Assembly (NCBI GenBank): GCA_949128115.1
Contig: OX421961.1
Location: 123,817,050 to 123,881,049, forward strand
From: Anaspis maculata
Lineage: Eukaryota; Arthropoda; Insecta; Coleoptera; Scraptiidae
Direction of reading: 5' to 3'
DNA length: 64,000 nucleotides
Made by a program: the position numbers and the translations under genes. The number at the start of each line of letters is the position of its first letter. Within the stretch, counting starts at the first letter, position 1. Below are positions 45,027-57,196 of the stretch, piece by piece. The notes under the pieces are model-generated. The model had not been told where the DNA came from and made no database searches. It saw nothing but the letters and a program-made list of their open reading frames with translations.

Positions 45027-48000
45027 ATAAATCGATGGACCAAGAAAGACAATCTGATACAAGCCGCTTTCTGCATTCTTCGCTAATAAGCTCTGTTCAA
45101 CATCCAAGAGAGTTTTCAAGAAACTCTGAGAATTAACAAAAATCGGTAGATAGTCGCGACTGACTTCATTTAACGCTTCCTGCAGCTCAGAATAACCTAG
45201 TGGTGACTTGGTGTACTTACATAGATTAATCAAAGCTCGATATACTCCGGATTGTCCCGGCAATTTCTTCCCTAAAGCTCGTCGTACCCTGGATAACCAT
45301 CGCCGATGCCCTCTATACAAGTATAGTGGAGTTCGTTACATTCTGGATTGCCCTCGACTGTTACTGCCACGAGCTTCCTCAAGCTGGTTCTACTTATCTA
45401 CCTGGAAGAGTTTCCAGCGATTGCCTTTACAAGTTTCCTGAAGCTCGTCATACTTTGAATTGTCTTCACTATTGCCTTCATTAACTACTGTCCTAAGCAA
45501 AGTGAAATGTCAAAAAACATTACAAACCACATACATACTGATATCTGGAACAATGTCCATGAAGCACACTAAAACTGTCTTCACCAATGAAATGGACACA
45601 ATGTCGCTAGAAGAGGTTGAAGTCTTCCCAATTCACTGTATTCAGTATCTAAATGTCACTGAAAATTTTTGTGATTTGTCATTTCTGGAATGAAACGACT
45701 CTTGTCTATCAAATCTTCAAAAAAATAATAGAATGTGTTAAAAACGCATTTCGAACAAATTGCATAATGTTGCCGGGATTTTTTTTTGTTATTAAATGGT
45801 TAACCCAATTACAGGATGGTGCCAGGACAATTGAACTCTTTTCTTTTATGCCGACCTTTCGTCCCTCATTCAGACATTTTCAAGGCGTTAAAGACTTGTG
45901 AAAAGATGTAAATTATAAAAGTGACAAAAAAGTGACAAATTCAAAAATTTTACAAAAAATAGAAAACAGATAATACCGTGAAGAATAATCTGCGTAAAAT
46001 ATCGCATATCACCGAGTCTAGGACCAAAATAGCACTTCTAGCCATTCTGAACTGATAAAACATCACTGGAAGACACTGAAACCTGTCGAAGTCGTTAAGA
46101 AGATGAAGAAGAAGAAGAGTGAACCAATCAATGATGTAAGTTGTAGTTTTTGAATTCTTTAGGAACGTCTGCTTGTTCGAAATCAAACACTGGTTTTGTT
46201 ATTATACCACTGAGCGTAAGACTTATTTGAATGTTGTAAATTTCTGGTTAGTGAAAATGTAGAAGGTTATCTCTGGCCCCAAGTTTTTAGAAAATATGGC
46301 CAGGGTAATAATGTCAAAATCTGTCGAGAATATGAAGCGGGGGCTGTTGAAAGCTGGAAGAAAAGTGAGGGTACTTTTAGACATTCAGAAAACCGAAGAA
46401 GGTATGAAATGCAGGTAGCAGTGGAAAAAAGTGGAGCCCAGAAGGAATAACGAATGCATCCAGTTTAGTACTGAACAACGGAAGAAGGGACCAATACAGC
46501 TTATTCCTAAATAACGGGCACCTAAGCGGCCGCAAAATTTCACATTTCAGGTAGGAATGTTGCTTTTGGTACTTGAGCCAAATCTAAAAACCTAAACCTG
46601 GAAAGATTATCAGCAAACGTGCAAAAATTGATAAACACCCTGTGATGTTGCGCTTGATTCGAGCCAGTGATTAGATGACAAGGCATTTGGCTATTTGAAA
46701 AAAGCTGGAGTCATAGTCACTTTTGCCGTTTACGCGAGTGCGTGTTTTCAATTTTCCCCATATTGACACTCTGGGCACAGACTACTCTCTAGGTATAAAT
46801 CACACTACGTCAACACTGTGCTTTGTTTTAGAACACGGTGGGATTGTCCGGCCCATGCCAGTTCTGAGCTGACCGTTGAACGACGGCCGAAAAGGTGATC
46901 AGGAGGCTGAAGGGTGCCACAAGTTGCATTTCAAAAAAAGCGATTTTCAAAATCATGGTGAATCCACAAAATCCGATCAAAATGCCACGACTTCCGGGGT
47001 CAACATCTTCGGTTAAAATAACGTAGAGTTTTGCGCTACCCACCCGAGATGGTGGTAGGTATAGGAAAAGCGTGAGCCAACAAACTAGAGGTGCGTACCT
47101 ACTCGTAGTTGATGTCCCAACAGCTGCTGCTCCACCCGCAATCATCATTATACATGGATATTTGACTAATAGGTTTACATTGCTTTTCCCTATTCACTTT
47201 TAGAATCATCTTCATAAATTCACATAAATTACAAGATTATCAGGTACTTCATACCATTGTACTTGAGCTAATTTATAACGTAACTATAAATAACAAGGAG
47301 TTTTGGCCAAGCTATATGTAAGCTCAACAAAAATACAATCAAATTCGTCACTCAGTTCAAGTTCAAATTAATTCACTACCACGGATTGTCGCAACCCAAT
47401 CAATCTACAATTAAACTGAGTTTTGAGTTGAACTTGCATTGAGCTACCGGAATTAAGAGTGTAGGTGCTGTGAGGTATTGATTGGGCACTTAATTTAATT
47501 CAAAAGTCGTTAGAGATAGTTGTGGCGAAGGTTAGGGAAATAAGCGTCGCAAGCGCCAGCCTTTATAAATCCGATTTAAATTAACTTTTTCCATTAATTG
47601 GCTTTTTGCCATGTGAAACTGAAACGGCAATTCCTTCGATTAACTTTCCGACGACCACGCAGGCAAATACTGACGGCAAACGGCCAACGGCATTTTGTAT
47701 TAATGAACAGCGAGATGATAAAAGTAAATTCACTTAGCTAGGTAACTATACAAAGAATCTTTGCCATTTAAATTCTTGCATGTTTCTTCCATAAGCATGA
47801 GGTGTCATACAGACGGCGCAAAACCAGAAACGCATCGGAGACTTGGGCTTTTGAATGTAATTCCTATGCAAGTGTGAACGGTCAAAACAATGTAAATAAA
47901 ATGGATATAAATTGTCAAGTGAACTGCACAAACACATTTCATATGAAGGTACGATTCGATTGCTTTTACACGGATATGCTATGACGGGGTGCAGAATGAT

Positions 48001-50795
48001 GACATGTATTCTGAATATGCATATAAATATTTAACACTTGGTTGATGATAGTGTGGCGGCATAAAATAGCTTGAATTTTGTGTAATTAAACTCGTCCCGT
48101 GTGTGTTTATTTTATGTGAGTTTGTTCCATTTTATTACTTTAATTTCATACCAATCGATCCGATATGTTGAAACAATACCTGGACGTAACATACCACTTC
48201 ATATTGTTGTAATGAATAAGTTAGACTAATTCCAGACATTGTAGTGGTTGTGTATCACAAAGTTTTGTACATCAGATCGATTTTCTTGTACGTGCTTGAT
48301 TTTCTATTGATTCTGTTTCGGCCGAAGAGCGTTGATCACAGTGCCGGAGCAAGGCTTTTTATAGTCTTCCATCATTACATAATAATTATTGTGCATTTTT
48401 CAGATGAACATACACGCACGCAAAGGCACAGCTCGGTATGAAAATGCGAACGGAAACAAAGTATAACTACAGGAATTATTTGGATCGAGTTTTGTAATCA
48501 TTTAAATTGATGCAAAGCGCGGTTGAAATTATTGGGTGAGGAGAATATTAGGGTGAAGCGCTAAAGTGACTGTTAACCTTCAAAGAGGTGTACAATTTTC
48601 TTGAGAATAGGTTATAATCGTGCCCATAAACCATTCTGTAATAAGGTAATTTAATGACCAGTGACGGATGACGGCTCGTAACTTTGATTTAAAATTTTGC
48701 GGCAGGTAGGAATCTTCGTTCTTCATATACTAAACGCTCATAAAGTATAGGTTTCTCAGCTGAAAATGTAAAACCAATTCAATCCGTGGAGGAGCAGCTC
48801 GCAATTTATGGCTCGGTTAGGCACGGCAAACGACCAATTAATGACAGGTAATTACCATATTAACCATAATCAAAAAACGCTTGATTTGACTAATGAAATG
48901 CCAGTTCCAGCAAGATTCTAGCTCGGGCTTTTTGTGTTTAGTTTTGCTGTATAGGTACAGTATAGGTTATATTGGCTGGTATTGGGAAAAAATTGCACAC
49001 CTTACGAAAGGTCTGGAGCCAATTTCGAATATGCTCCTTTTCGAATGCCGGGCAGGTCGTTACCCTTATCTTCACTCGAAATTTATTCCTATCCCATACA
49101 CAACGCAACATGGGAGGTTCAGCATTTAGGTACGATTATTTTAATTTCTGCAACTCTTTCACTCCTCTTTTTCATTCCATTAGTTCCATTGAAGTGGAGC
49201 AAGCGTATTAGTCTGATATGGTGATTAATTGTTGTTTGACGCGCCACCGGTCAACCGTGCGTCCACTTCGATTCAGAAGTATTTTGAGGCGTTGTGGTCG
49301 TATCTCGAATAACGAAAATGAAAAGAAAACGAAATTAATTCCTCCCCTTCGCAGGCAATAAATAATTTCAACTGTCTCAAGGTACGTTGAATTACAGTTA
49401 TTACTGATTATATACAAGTAAAAAGCTCAGGTGGGGTCTTCAAAATATCATAATGATGGCTGTTAAATACGAATACTGCTTCAAGCAAGGTTATGGCAAA
49501 TTTTATATGGAAAGGTTATTTATGCCGTTTTTCGCCATGCGTATCTTGACTGGGAAACCTATTGAATGGTCCCCGTCCCCGTTGCATTGTTCGAATATGG
49601 TATTTAAACATCGAGTTGTGGGGAAAATGCAAAATAGCCGGCACTGCTTACCAATCACTGCAGAGCCAATAAGGAAAACCGAGGTTTAAACAAATAAAAT
49701 GTCAAATTTTTGTAGCATCAAAACGTAAAAATTAGACAGATAATAATATCATTCAGTAAAAACATGAATAAAAGAAATGCTGGACTTTTCATTTGTTTAT
49801 CATTTCAATCCTACAGAATGATGGATAGGTACCCCACCATCAAACACATATTGTTAACTCAGATCACTGTAATTTAAGCTCAAGCGGTCATATTTAATTA
49901 ATATTCTGAAGTTAAATTACCACAAAAAGCCAACAATATGAAAGGTGATACTCGGCGCTTCTGTAACTGAGGTGGTAGGTGTAAGTACCGTATATTGATG
50001 AGTGTTGAAGAAGTGTTTGGTGCTTTGTTCACAGCGACAGTAATTATTTAATTATTACCAATAACAAAATTCTAGCATACGAACATAACAGCGTAGGTAA
50101 ATCATCGGACAAATAACAAGCAAACGCATGAGTTAAATGGATTTTGTTATGGTCAACAGCAGGTGAGTAGCTGATCACAGGATGTCTATAAAACCGAAAG
50201 CTAATCAACCAATTCTTTATTTTTTGCGCAGCTAGGACTTCTTTTTGGTCAACTTGGTTATAAGTATATATGTAGGTATAATTATAAGGCCTTCTACGTA
50301 TAGGCTAAAAAGCTTTCTTCAACTTGTAATAACAATTTACTTCGGTGGAACTGATAATACAGGCGCCAGGTATAAAAAATTGAAGCAACAAAGAAATAAT
50401 TCACAACAGGCTCGAAATCGGCTTAAAATGATCTGTAAAGTTCAGGCTATGGCAAACCAATATTTCGCCTGGTGGAAATGACGGCCTCATGTCGCCACCA
50501 TCAACAAGAAGTGCAAGGGCATTGTTTTGACATGAAGCAGTCATCTCCGCCAGCCGGAAAATCAGTATGCTATAGCCTGACCCATAAAGATCATAAGCCA
50601 ATTCCCAGCCTGTTGGGAATCATTTTCTTATTGATCTCCCTGGTTCCGGTACTATAAACGCAAAACTTCTTGTATCAGAATTCACATTCAATGGCCAACG
50701 CCCTTGGTAATATCTGACGTGCAGCGTGCAGTCTTGGAAGCCATAAACTAGAAGAACAGAATGTTTCACTAATAAATTCTTAATAGCTGTTATAG
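45027..50795. other. Mostly unassigned sequence
   Basis: Apart from the weak candidate at 46828-47148, no coding region, RNA gene or paired-terminus element is supported over these 5.7 kb. It is AT-rich with ordinary short frames. Confidence 0.35.
46828..47148 (-). CDS. Possible terminal exon encoding membrane segments, unassigned
   Basis: I do not recognise this. The minus-strand frame ends ...AQNWHGPDNPTVF and has two strongly hydrophobic stretches: GILIGFCGFTMILKIAFF and LVAPFSLLITFSAVV. They are preceded by a soluble part with YVILTEDVDPGSRG. The pattern suits a multi-pass membrane protein exon. A candidate acceptor, a pyrimidine-poor GGTAG, lies near 47032 on the minus strand, which would make the start exonic rather than the Met at 47148. 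There are no neighbouring exons or polyadenylation signal close by. Chance remains quite possible. Confidence 0.25.
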   Translation of the reverse strand: MMIAGGAAAVGTSTTSRYAPLVCWLTLFLYLPPSRVGSAKLYVILTEDVDPGSRGILIGFCGFTMILKIAFFEMQLVAPFSLLITFSAVVQRSAQNWHGPDNPTVF

Positions 50796-50964
50796 GGATG
50801 CACAACAAATTATTGGGCGCCGGCGAGAACAGTATCTTCACGGGTCACGATTTTCGTACGCTACAAATCAAAGCGTCGAGCTGGCCAGACGAGCTGTTGC
50901 CATGCCGCCACGGCCCGAAGAAGACGAGGACTCCGCCGAGCGAAGACTGGTATTCTGCGCCGCC
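50796..50964 (+). CDS. Candidate internal exon of an unidentified host gene
   Basis: I do not recognise the protein. A 169-bp block has an acceptor (TTATAG before 50796, with a CTAAT branch-like motif upstream) and a perfect GTAAGT donor at 50965. One frame is open throughout: 1 base plus 56 codons. It begins DAQQIIGRRREQYLHGSRFS and later carries PPRPEEDEDSAERR then LVFCAA. A basic-then-acidic linker ending in a hydrophobic start would suit the cytoplasmic loop of a membrane protein. The block is clearly richer in G+C and CpG than its surroundings, as coding exons often are. A second frame from ATG 50798 is also open, so the frame choice is inference. Confidence 0.45.
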
Positions 50965-50970
50965 GTAAGT

Positions 50971-51910
50971 CTTTTTGGATCATCTTCGTCCTTTGTGCAA
51001 GTATCATCTTTTTTTTCGTTCCATGAACTAATAAAATACCTGAATTGAGAGGATAATTCTCTCGTCGCGGTAATGACGCGTTATTATTCAGATAGTTGAT
51101 AGTTGCTAAAAATAGGTACCTATTATGGATTCAGCTTTTATTTGCAACGCAGCAGGACCTGGAATTATGTTTTTACGTTTTTTTAAATAAAAAACATCTA
51201 GACATCACTTGACACTTCAGCTATTACAGCTGCCAGTCGGTGTCAGTGTTGATACTCTGTCACTCTATATACCAGCTGATATGAAGCAATGTTGTCTTTT
51301 CCCTTGCCGCTTGATTTTTGTGCTCACATCAGGGTAGGTGCTCACTGTGTTTGATAAAAAAAGCCTGATGTTTCTGACAGCTTCTGATGTCAAAGCAGTT
51401 GGTGTAAGATGGATTTTGATCTTTGGGTGTAGTTGAAGGAAGATTGGAATAATACATTCCACTATACCAACTGCTTTAAGCCCGATCCTTCTTTAGCCAG
51501 GGAAGGGATCATAATCGGCCCTGGAGAAGTTCACCGAATATTTCACTCATACGTCAAAAACGCGATAATTCGGACACAAATTTTGAGGATTAATAAGCAA
51601 TAATCCGAAAGACCATATCGATAATTCAATCGATATGTCATTGTTCAAACACCTACTGTCAAACAAACATGATGCGTGCCCACTGTTAGCGTTGGACTCT
51701 GGACACTGTATGGGGATGCTCATGCTCAAGCGAGTACTCAAGGACCCAGAGGAATGTGCAAGAAATTGAAACGATTTGGGATTGCGCAGTCATAATGATT
51801 TCACACTTTTTACGTCAGCCTCTGGTTCTCTTTTCTGTTCTGCGGCTCAGTACAGTTAGGTGGCTATTCATGTATCATCAATTTTATTGTCGTGTGAAAT
51901 AATATGTGAA
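50971..51910. other. Unassigned sequence downstream of the candidate exon
   Basis: Nothing recognisable; it would be intronic if the exon at 50796-50964 is real. Confidence 0.3.
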
Positions 51911-52195
51911 TAATTTGTAGAATTATTCGGGAAATATTCTTCCGAATACCACTCTTGCAATGAAAATGAACCAGATAATTCCGAAAATGCGTGTTGCCAT
52001 AAGAAAACCGCATTCGTTTGTTTTCTTCTGTTGTTCGAAAGAAGAGCCCTCCCCCTGCGGGGTCGGGCTCTTTTAGCTTTCGAACAACAGAGAAAACAAA
52101 CTCATGCAGTTTTTAGGCAACACGCATTTTTCAGAATTATCGGTAATTTTCATTGCACTCGTGGTATTATACCCGATAATTCGCAGAATTTAGTT
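51911..52195. mobile_element. Foldback MITE, about 285 bp
   Basis: Arms of about 125 bp are imperfect complements. Outer GAATTATTCGGG pairs with CCCGATAATTC, AAAATGCGTGTTGCC with GGCAACACGCATTTT, and TTTGTTTTC..CTGTTGTTCGAAAG with its complement. The GC-rich centre (GAAGAGCCC / GGGCTCTT) forms the tip at about 52041-52072. No target duplication was fixed. Confidence 0.75.
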
Positions 52196-52359
52196 GCCAC
52201 TTTTACGGATAGATTGCGCCAATACACCTTTACCAGTTTGTCAATGCATCGATTCGGAAAAAAAGCAGCGTAAGAGCCACAAAAACCAGTAGGTATCTAT
52301 AGACGTAATAATTATAAAGCGAGCAGAAACCACCAGAGAGGACATAACTAAATTTGTTA

Positions 52360-53140
52360 TCTAAAAAGAGACTTCATTTTAAGAGAACGCTTCAATTCGA
52401 CAACGGTAGCAACTATCAAAATTTCTTCAGGAGCACTTTTTCTTCAAAATCGCATGGGAGTGGTCACCAGGAGGCATCAATTTTCCAAAATCTCCAATGT
52501 TCAGGTTGTCAGAGGCTGCCAAAAAGCAGCAGAATGACCTTGTTGACATTTTGGGGCTACTAGATTTTGTATCTGGCACACAACGCACTGGAGCAGTTCA
52601 CTGAAAAAATAAAACTCAAGCAAATGTCTACCGTCTATCCAAGAGCAAATTAGTCTCCGACCCTTGTATGAGGCCCCCATGATAAAGAGCAAATCGGGCC
52701 TATAGAAGCCTGTTTACTATTCCCAAAAGCCGATCGGACGTATGGAAGTTGGACGTATGCCCTTCTTGGCATTTTGGTGCCATTATCTCTTGGATCTGGC
52801 CCACAACGATCGACTACGGTCCATTGGAGCCGTTTTTTGAATTAAAAAATAAACGGAATTTTTTACTCAAATCGACTTTCGGAATAACTTGTAAATTTAG
52901 ACGTTCAGAGCATTTTTCTCAGCAAAATCGTTGGAAGGAAACGATGAAAAAACGAGGTACGGGAAATTTCCTCTACTTCACACATCTTATCTCCACAGAA
53001 ACAACCTACGTCCATGTCCTAAAGCCGAAGAAAATGCACCGGAAAGGTAGAACTCAAGCCATTTTTCTTTTTTTTTTTGCTTGCCTCTGAGCAAATTAGT
53101 CTTCGATTCTTTTATGGGGCCACCGTACCTAGTATAAACC
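52360..53140. repeat. Diverged tandem duplication, about 450-bp unit
   Basis: GAGCAAATTAGTCT..GA..CTT..TATG.GG appears at about 52640 and 53092. GACATTTTGGGGCTACTAGAT near 52550 parallels GGCATTTTGGTGCCATTATCT near 52765. A further piece near 52697 (CCTATAGAAGCCTGTTTAC) recurs at about 57124, beyond the next palindrome. No coding capacity is seen. Confidence 0.55.
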
Positions 53141-53144
53141 ATAA

Positions 53145-56100
53145 TAGCCCAGTCATCCTAGCATTCGAGGTCGGAATCTCTCCCATAAAGCTGGATTTTT
53201 GCATACATGTCCAGAAAACAGCTCTCTTTCTATTAGTGATAAAAAAAAATTCTGAGACCCGGAGCGTTTTCCGCCATTTTGAAAAAACTGTCAATTTTTT
53301 CAGTTTTTCTTGAATAACTCTGTGAATATTCAACTTATTGGCATGAAAGTTTTTGCAGTGATTAGAGCTTGAAATTTTTCATCCAATGTTGCTAAAAATA
53401 TTTTTTTAGGATCTATGGTTTCTGAGAAATGTCAAATGAGTTAAGCCACTTTATTCACTTTCATCATTACATTTGACCAATTGAAAAAAAATTATCGTAT
53501 TTTCAACAGATCTGCACTCTTTTGCATTCGAGTATACATAAAAAAGACTTCCAAAAAATATTCATATATCGGTCGGTCTACAGGTCTAACGGTCAGTCTG
53601 GTGGTCGGTCTGTTGAATTTTGTGCTCAGATTTATTCTCAAGCTGTTGAACCAATCCCGACCAAATTTGGTAGATTCATAAGTGACAAGTTTTGAACGAC
53701 AAAATCCAATTGTCATCCTGATCTGTCACTTGGAAATGTCACTACAAAAAAATGACAGAAGGTCTATCTCACCGAATGCAACTTGTGATACATCATTTTA
53801 AAGCCCTCGGAAAAATGCATACAAAATAGCCAATGAGAACCTACAATGTTGCGTCTGTCAAAAAATCACAAGCTGTCAAACTTTAAATTTCAACTTGTCA
53901 TAACTCTTGCAGTACGGAACGGAATTGAACCAAATTTTGTCCCCAACAATAGTGCCTCACAATAATTTGATGGATCATGAAATGTACCGGCAGCAGACAG
54001 GGATGCAACCTGAGAAAAAAAAAATTGCTTAGTCATCCGAGCCTGTAGTGTACCTACTTGAAATAGTCAAAAACTCATCTCTTGCTTGAAGAAAGTAGTT
54101 CTCAAACGGTTTTCTTGCTATATGGTTAGCTCTTCCCCACCTCTTCAACATGGTAAAAGCAGACAGCCCTGTGACGTGTACTATTTAGTATACAGGGTGA
54201 AGATTGAAAAATAAATATTTAAAAATGTTTATTCCGTTGAAATAATCCTCGAGAAAAACAGGCTTTCATTATTTAGCAACTTTATAGTGTCCTGTTGAAC
54301 ATGTGAAAAATGTACCACTCCATAGCCGCTGGTATTCTACGTACAGGGTGCAATCGATTTTTTCCAATATTTTCTATCTTTATCAAATAAATCAAGACAA
54401 AAACCACTTCCAGCTCTATTACAAGCCATTAGTCTCTCGGTCAAGATACAAAAATGTCAGATTCCTCAAACTGCAAAAAACAACATACAGGGTGAAACAA
54501 AAAATTGATTTCACCCTGTACGTAGAATACCAGCGGCTATAGAGGGGTACATTTCTCACATGTTCAATAGGAGACTATAAAGTCTATAAAGTATAGACTA
54601 TATACTGCAAGTAAGTATATATCTACTTATACAAAAAATATAAGACTAGAAGCTTTATCAGTGAATAAGGGAACGTATAAGAAGTACGGCTGAGGATTGA
54701 CTTTACAATCAATAAATCTACAATCATTTCTGGCGTACAAACGGCTTCCAGATAGAAAAAAGCGAGGAAAAAATCCTTTTTTGCAGTTTTTTTTGACGGC
54801 AAATAATAACCATAAAAAGTTCATATCCAAGGTGACATGCAGAAGCAAAAATAAATACATTTCTCAATACATGCGAGAAAGTGGACTTGACTACTCTCTA
54901 ACCCTTAAACACACAGCATTCTTTTCAAGTGTACCATCAAGTACAAACATGGCGTGATGGACGTGATAATCTTTGGACGTGATGTGAAGAACAAGTTTCT
55001 GGATTAGGGCTGGAAAACTACACCCCATGGTATTCAATATATCCCAATGACCGAGGCCCCTGCCTCATAAAGTCTTTTGTCGCAAATCTCCTGAAAACTG
55101 TAGGTATGTAGACAGAATTCTCGATGGAAATGTAACTACAAGCAACTGTGAAAAGATGGCTCTTGTCTTGGAAATGGTGTTGTATCCTTCGGGCCCTAGA
55201 TGTTTATAGTGAGAGGTCTTCTCCACACATATCTTTCGTCATCTCACGTAGTGTTGTAACTGAGTTTTGGTATTTTTTCTCATGTCCTCTTCTGAAAATT
55301 CTTCATGCAAAACTGGCGATATTATCTTACAAATGTGTATCGAAAATGATATAAAAAGGACATGCAAAAAATATCAAAAATCAGTTACGAAACTACGTGA
55401 GATGAGATGACGGACGATATGTACAGATGTTGAGCTCGATCCAAGTGCGATTTAGAAATTTCTGTTTCACAGCTAGGCTCAGATGACTAGTTCAAACGGT
55501 TTGCTGCTATATGGTTAGCTTATACCTACCTGTTTAACATGTCAAAAGCATACATCCCTGTGACGCGTCTACTTTAGTAGGTATACAGGGTGAAAATAAT
55601 AAAATAAATCTTTTAACTTTTTTATTCAAGGTCAAATAATTCTCGAAAAAGACAGTCATTCATTGGTCAGCAACCTTATGATCCCCTATCGAACATATGA
55701 GAAATGTACCCCTCTATAGCCGCTGGTATTCTACGTACCAGGGTGAAATCAATTTTTTGTCTCACCCTGTATGTTGTGTTTCTGCAGTTTCAGAAATCTG
55801 ACATTTTTGTATATTGAATAAGAGATTATAGGCTTGTAACAGAGCTGGAAATGGTTTTTGTTTTGATTTATTCGATAACGATAGAAATATTGGAAAAAAT
55901 CGATTGCACCCTGTACGTGGAATACCAGCGGCTATGGAGTGGTACATTTTTCACATGTTCAGCAGGAGACTATAAAGTTGCTTAATGATGAAAGACTGTT
56001 TTTCTCGAGGATTATTTCAACGGAAAAAACATTTTTAAATATTCATTTTTCAATGTTCACCCTGTATACTAAATACTACACGTCACAGGGATGTCTGCTT

Positions 56101-57122
56101 TTACCATGTTGAAGAGGTGGGGAAGAGCTAACTATATAGCAAAAAAATCGTTTGAGAACTACTTTCTCCAAGCGAAGGATGATTTTTTTACTATTTCAAG
56201 TAGGTACATTACAGGCTCAGATGACTAGGCAATTTTTTTTCTTCAGGTTGCATCCCTGTCTGCTGCCGGTACATTTTATGATCCATCAAATAATTGCGAG
56301 GCACTCTTGTTGGGAACAAAGTTTGGTTCAATTCTGTTCCGTACTTCAAGATTTATGAAAAGTTAAAATTTAAAGTTTGACAGCTTGTGATTTTTTGACA
56401 GACGCAACATTGAAGGTTCTCACTGACCATTTTGTATGCTTCTTTTTGAGGGCTTTAAAATGATGTGTCACAAGTTGCATTCGGTGAGATAGACCTTCTG
56501 TCATTCTTTTGTAGTGACACTTCCAAGTGACAGATCAAGATGACATTTGGTTTTTGTCGTTGAAACCTTGTCACTTACGAATCTACCAAATTTGGTCGGG
56601 ATCGGTTCAACGGCTTGGGAATAAATCTGGGCACAAAATTCAACAGACCGACCACCAGACTGACCGTTAGACCTGCAGACCGACCGACATATGAATATTT
56701 TTTGGAAGCTTATTTTATGTGTACTCGAATGCAAAAAAGGGCAGATCTGTTGAAAGCCCGATAATTTTTTTTCAATTGGTCAAATGAAATGATGAAAGTG
56801 AATAAAGTCGCTTAACTCATTTGACATTTCTCAGAAACCATGGAATCTAAAAAAATATTTTTGGCAACATTGGTTGCAGAATCTCAAGCTCTAACCACTG
56901 CAAAAACTTTCATGCCAATAAGTTGAATATTCACAGGGTTATTCAAGAAAAACTGAAAAAATTGACAGATTTTTCAAAATGGCGGAAAACGCTCCGGGTC
57001 TCAGAAATTTTTTTCATCACTAATAGAAAGAGAGCTGTTTTCTGGACATGTATGCAAAAATCCAGCTTTATGGGAGAGATTCCGACCTCAAGCCCTGAAA
57101 TGAGCTAGGATGACTGGGCTAT
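53145..57122. repeat. 4.0-kb giant inverted repeat with internal palindromes
   Basis: The outer arms, about 53145-54100 and 56165-57122, are reverse complements. TAGCCCAGTCATCCTA on the left faces the inverse on the right, and the whole arm follows (for example CTGGACATGTATGCAAAAATCC near 57041 is the inverse of the left copy near 53200). Inside each half sits a smaller palindromic module: a unit with CTATATGGTTAGCT..TGTGACG..TACAGGGTGAA, a centre, and its inverse (54105-54610, truncated; 55490-56165, complete). Between them, 55221-55425 is another short inverted repeat. Frames on the two arms mirror each other and are not genes. Confidence 0.85.
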
Positions 57123-57196
57123 AACAGGCCTACAGAAGTCTGTTTACAACTCTCAAAAGCAGATCGGAGGTATAGTACAAGAAAGATAGATTTTAA

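Noticed and set aside
52041..52072. Bacterial-style terminator hairpin
   Set aside because: It is the tip of a eukaryotic foldback element, not followed by a gene end.
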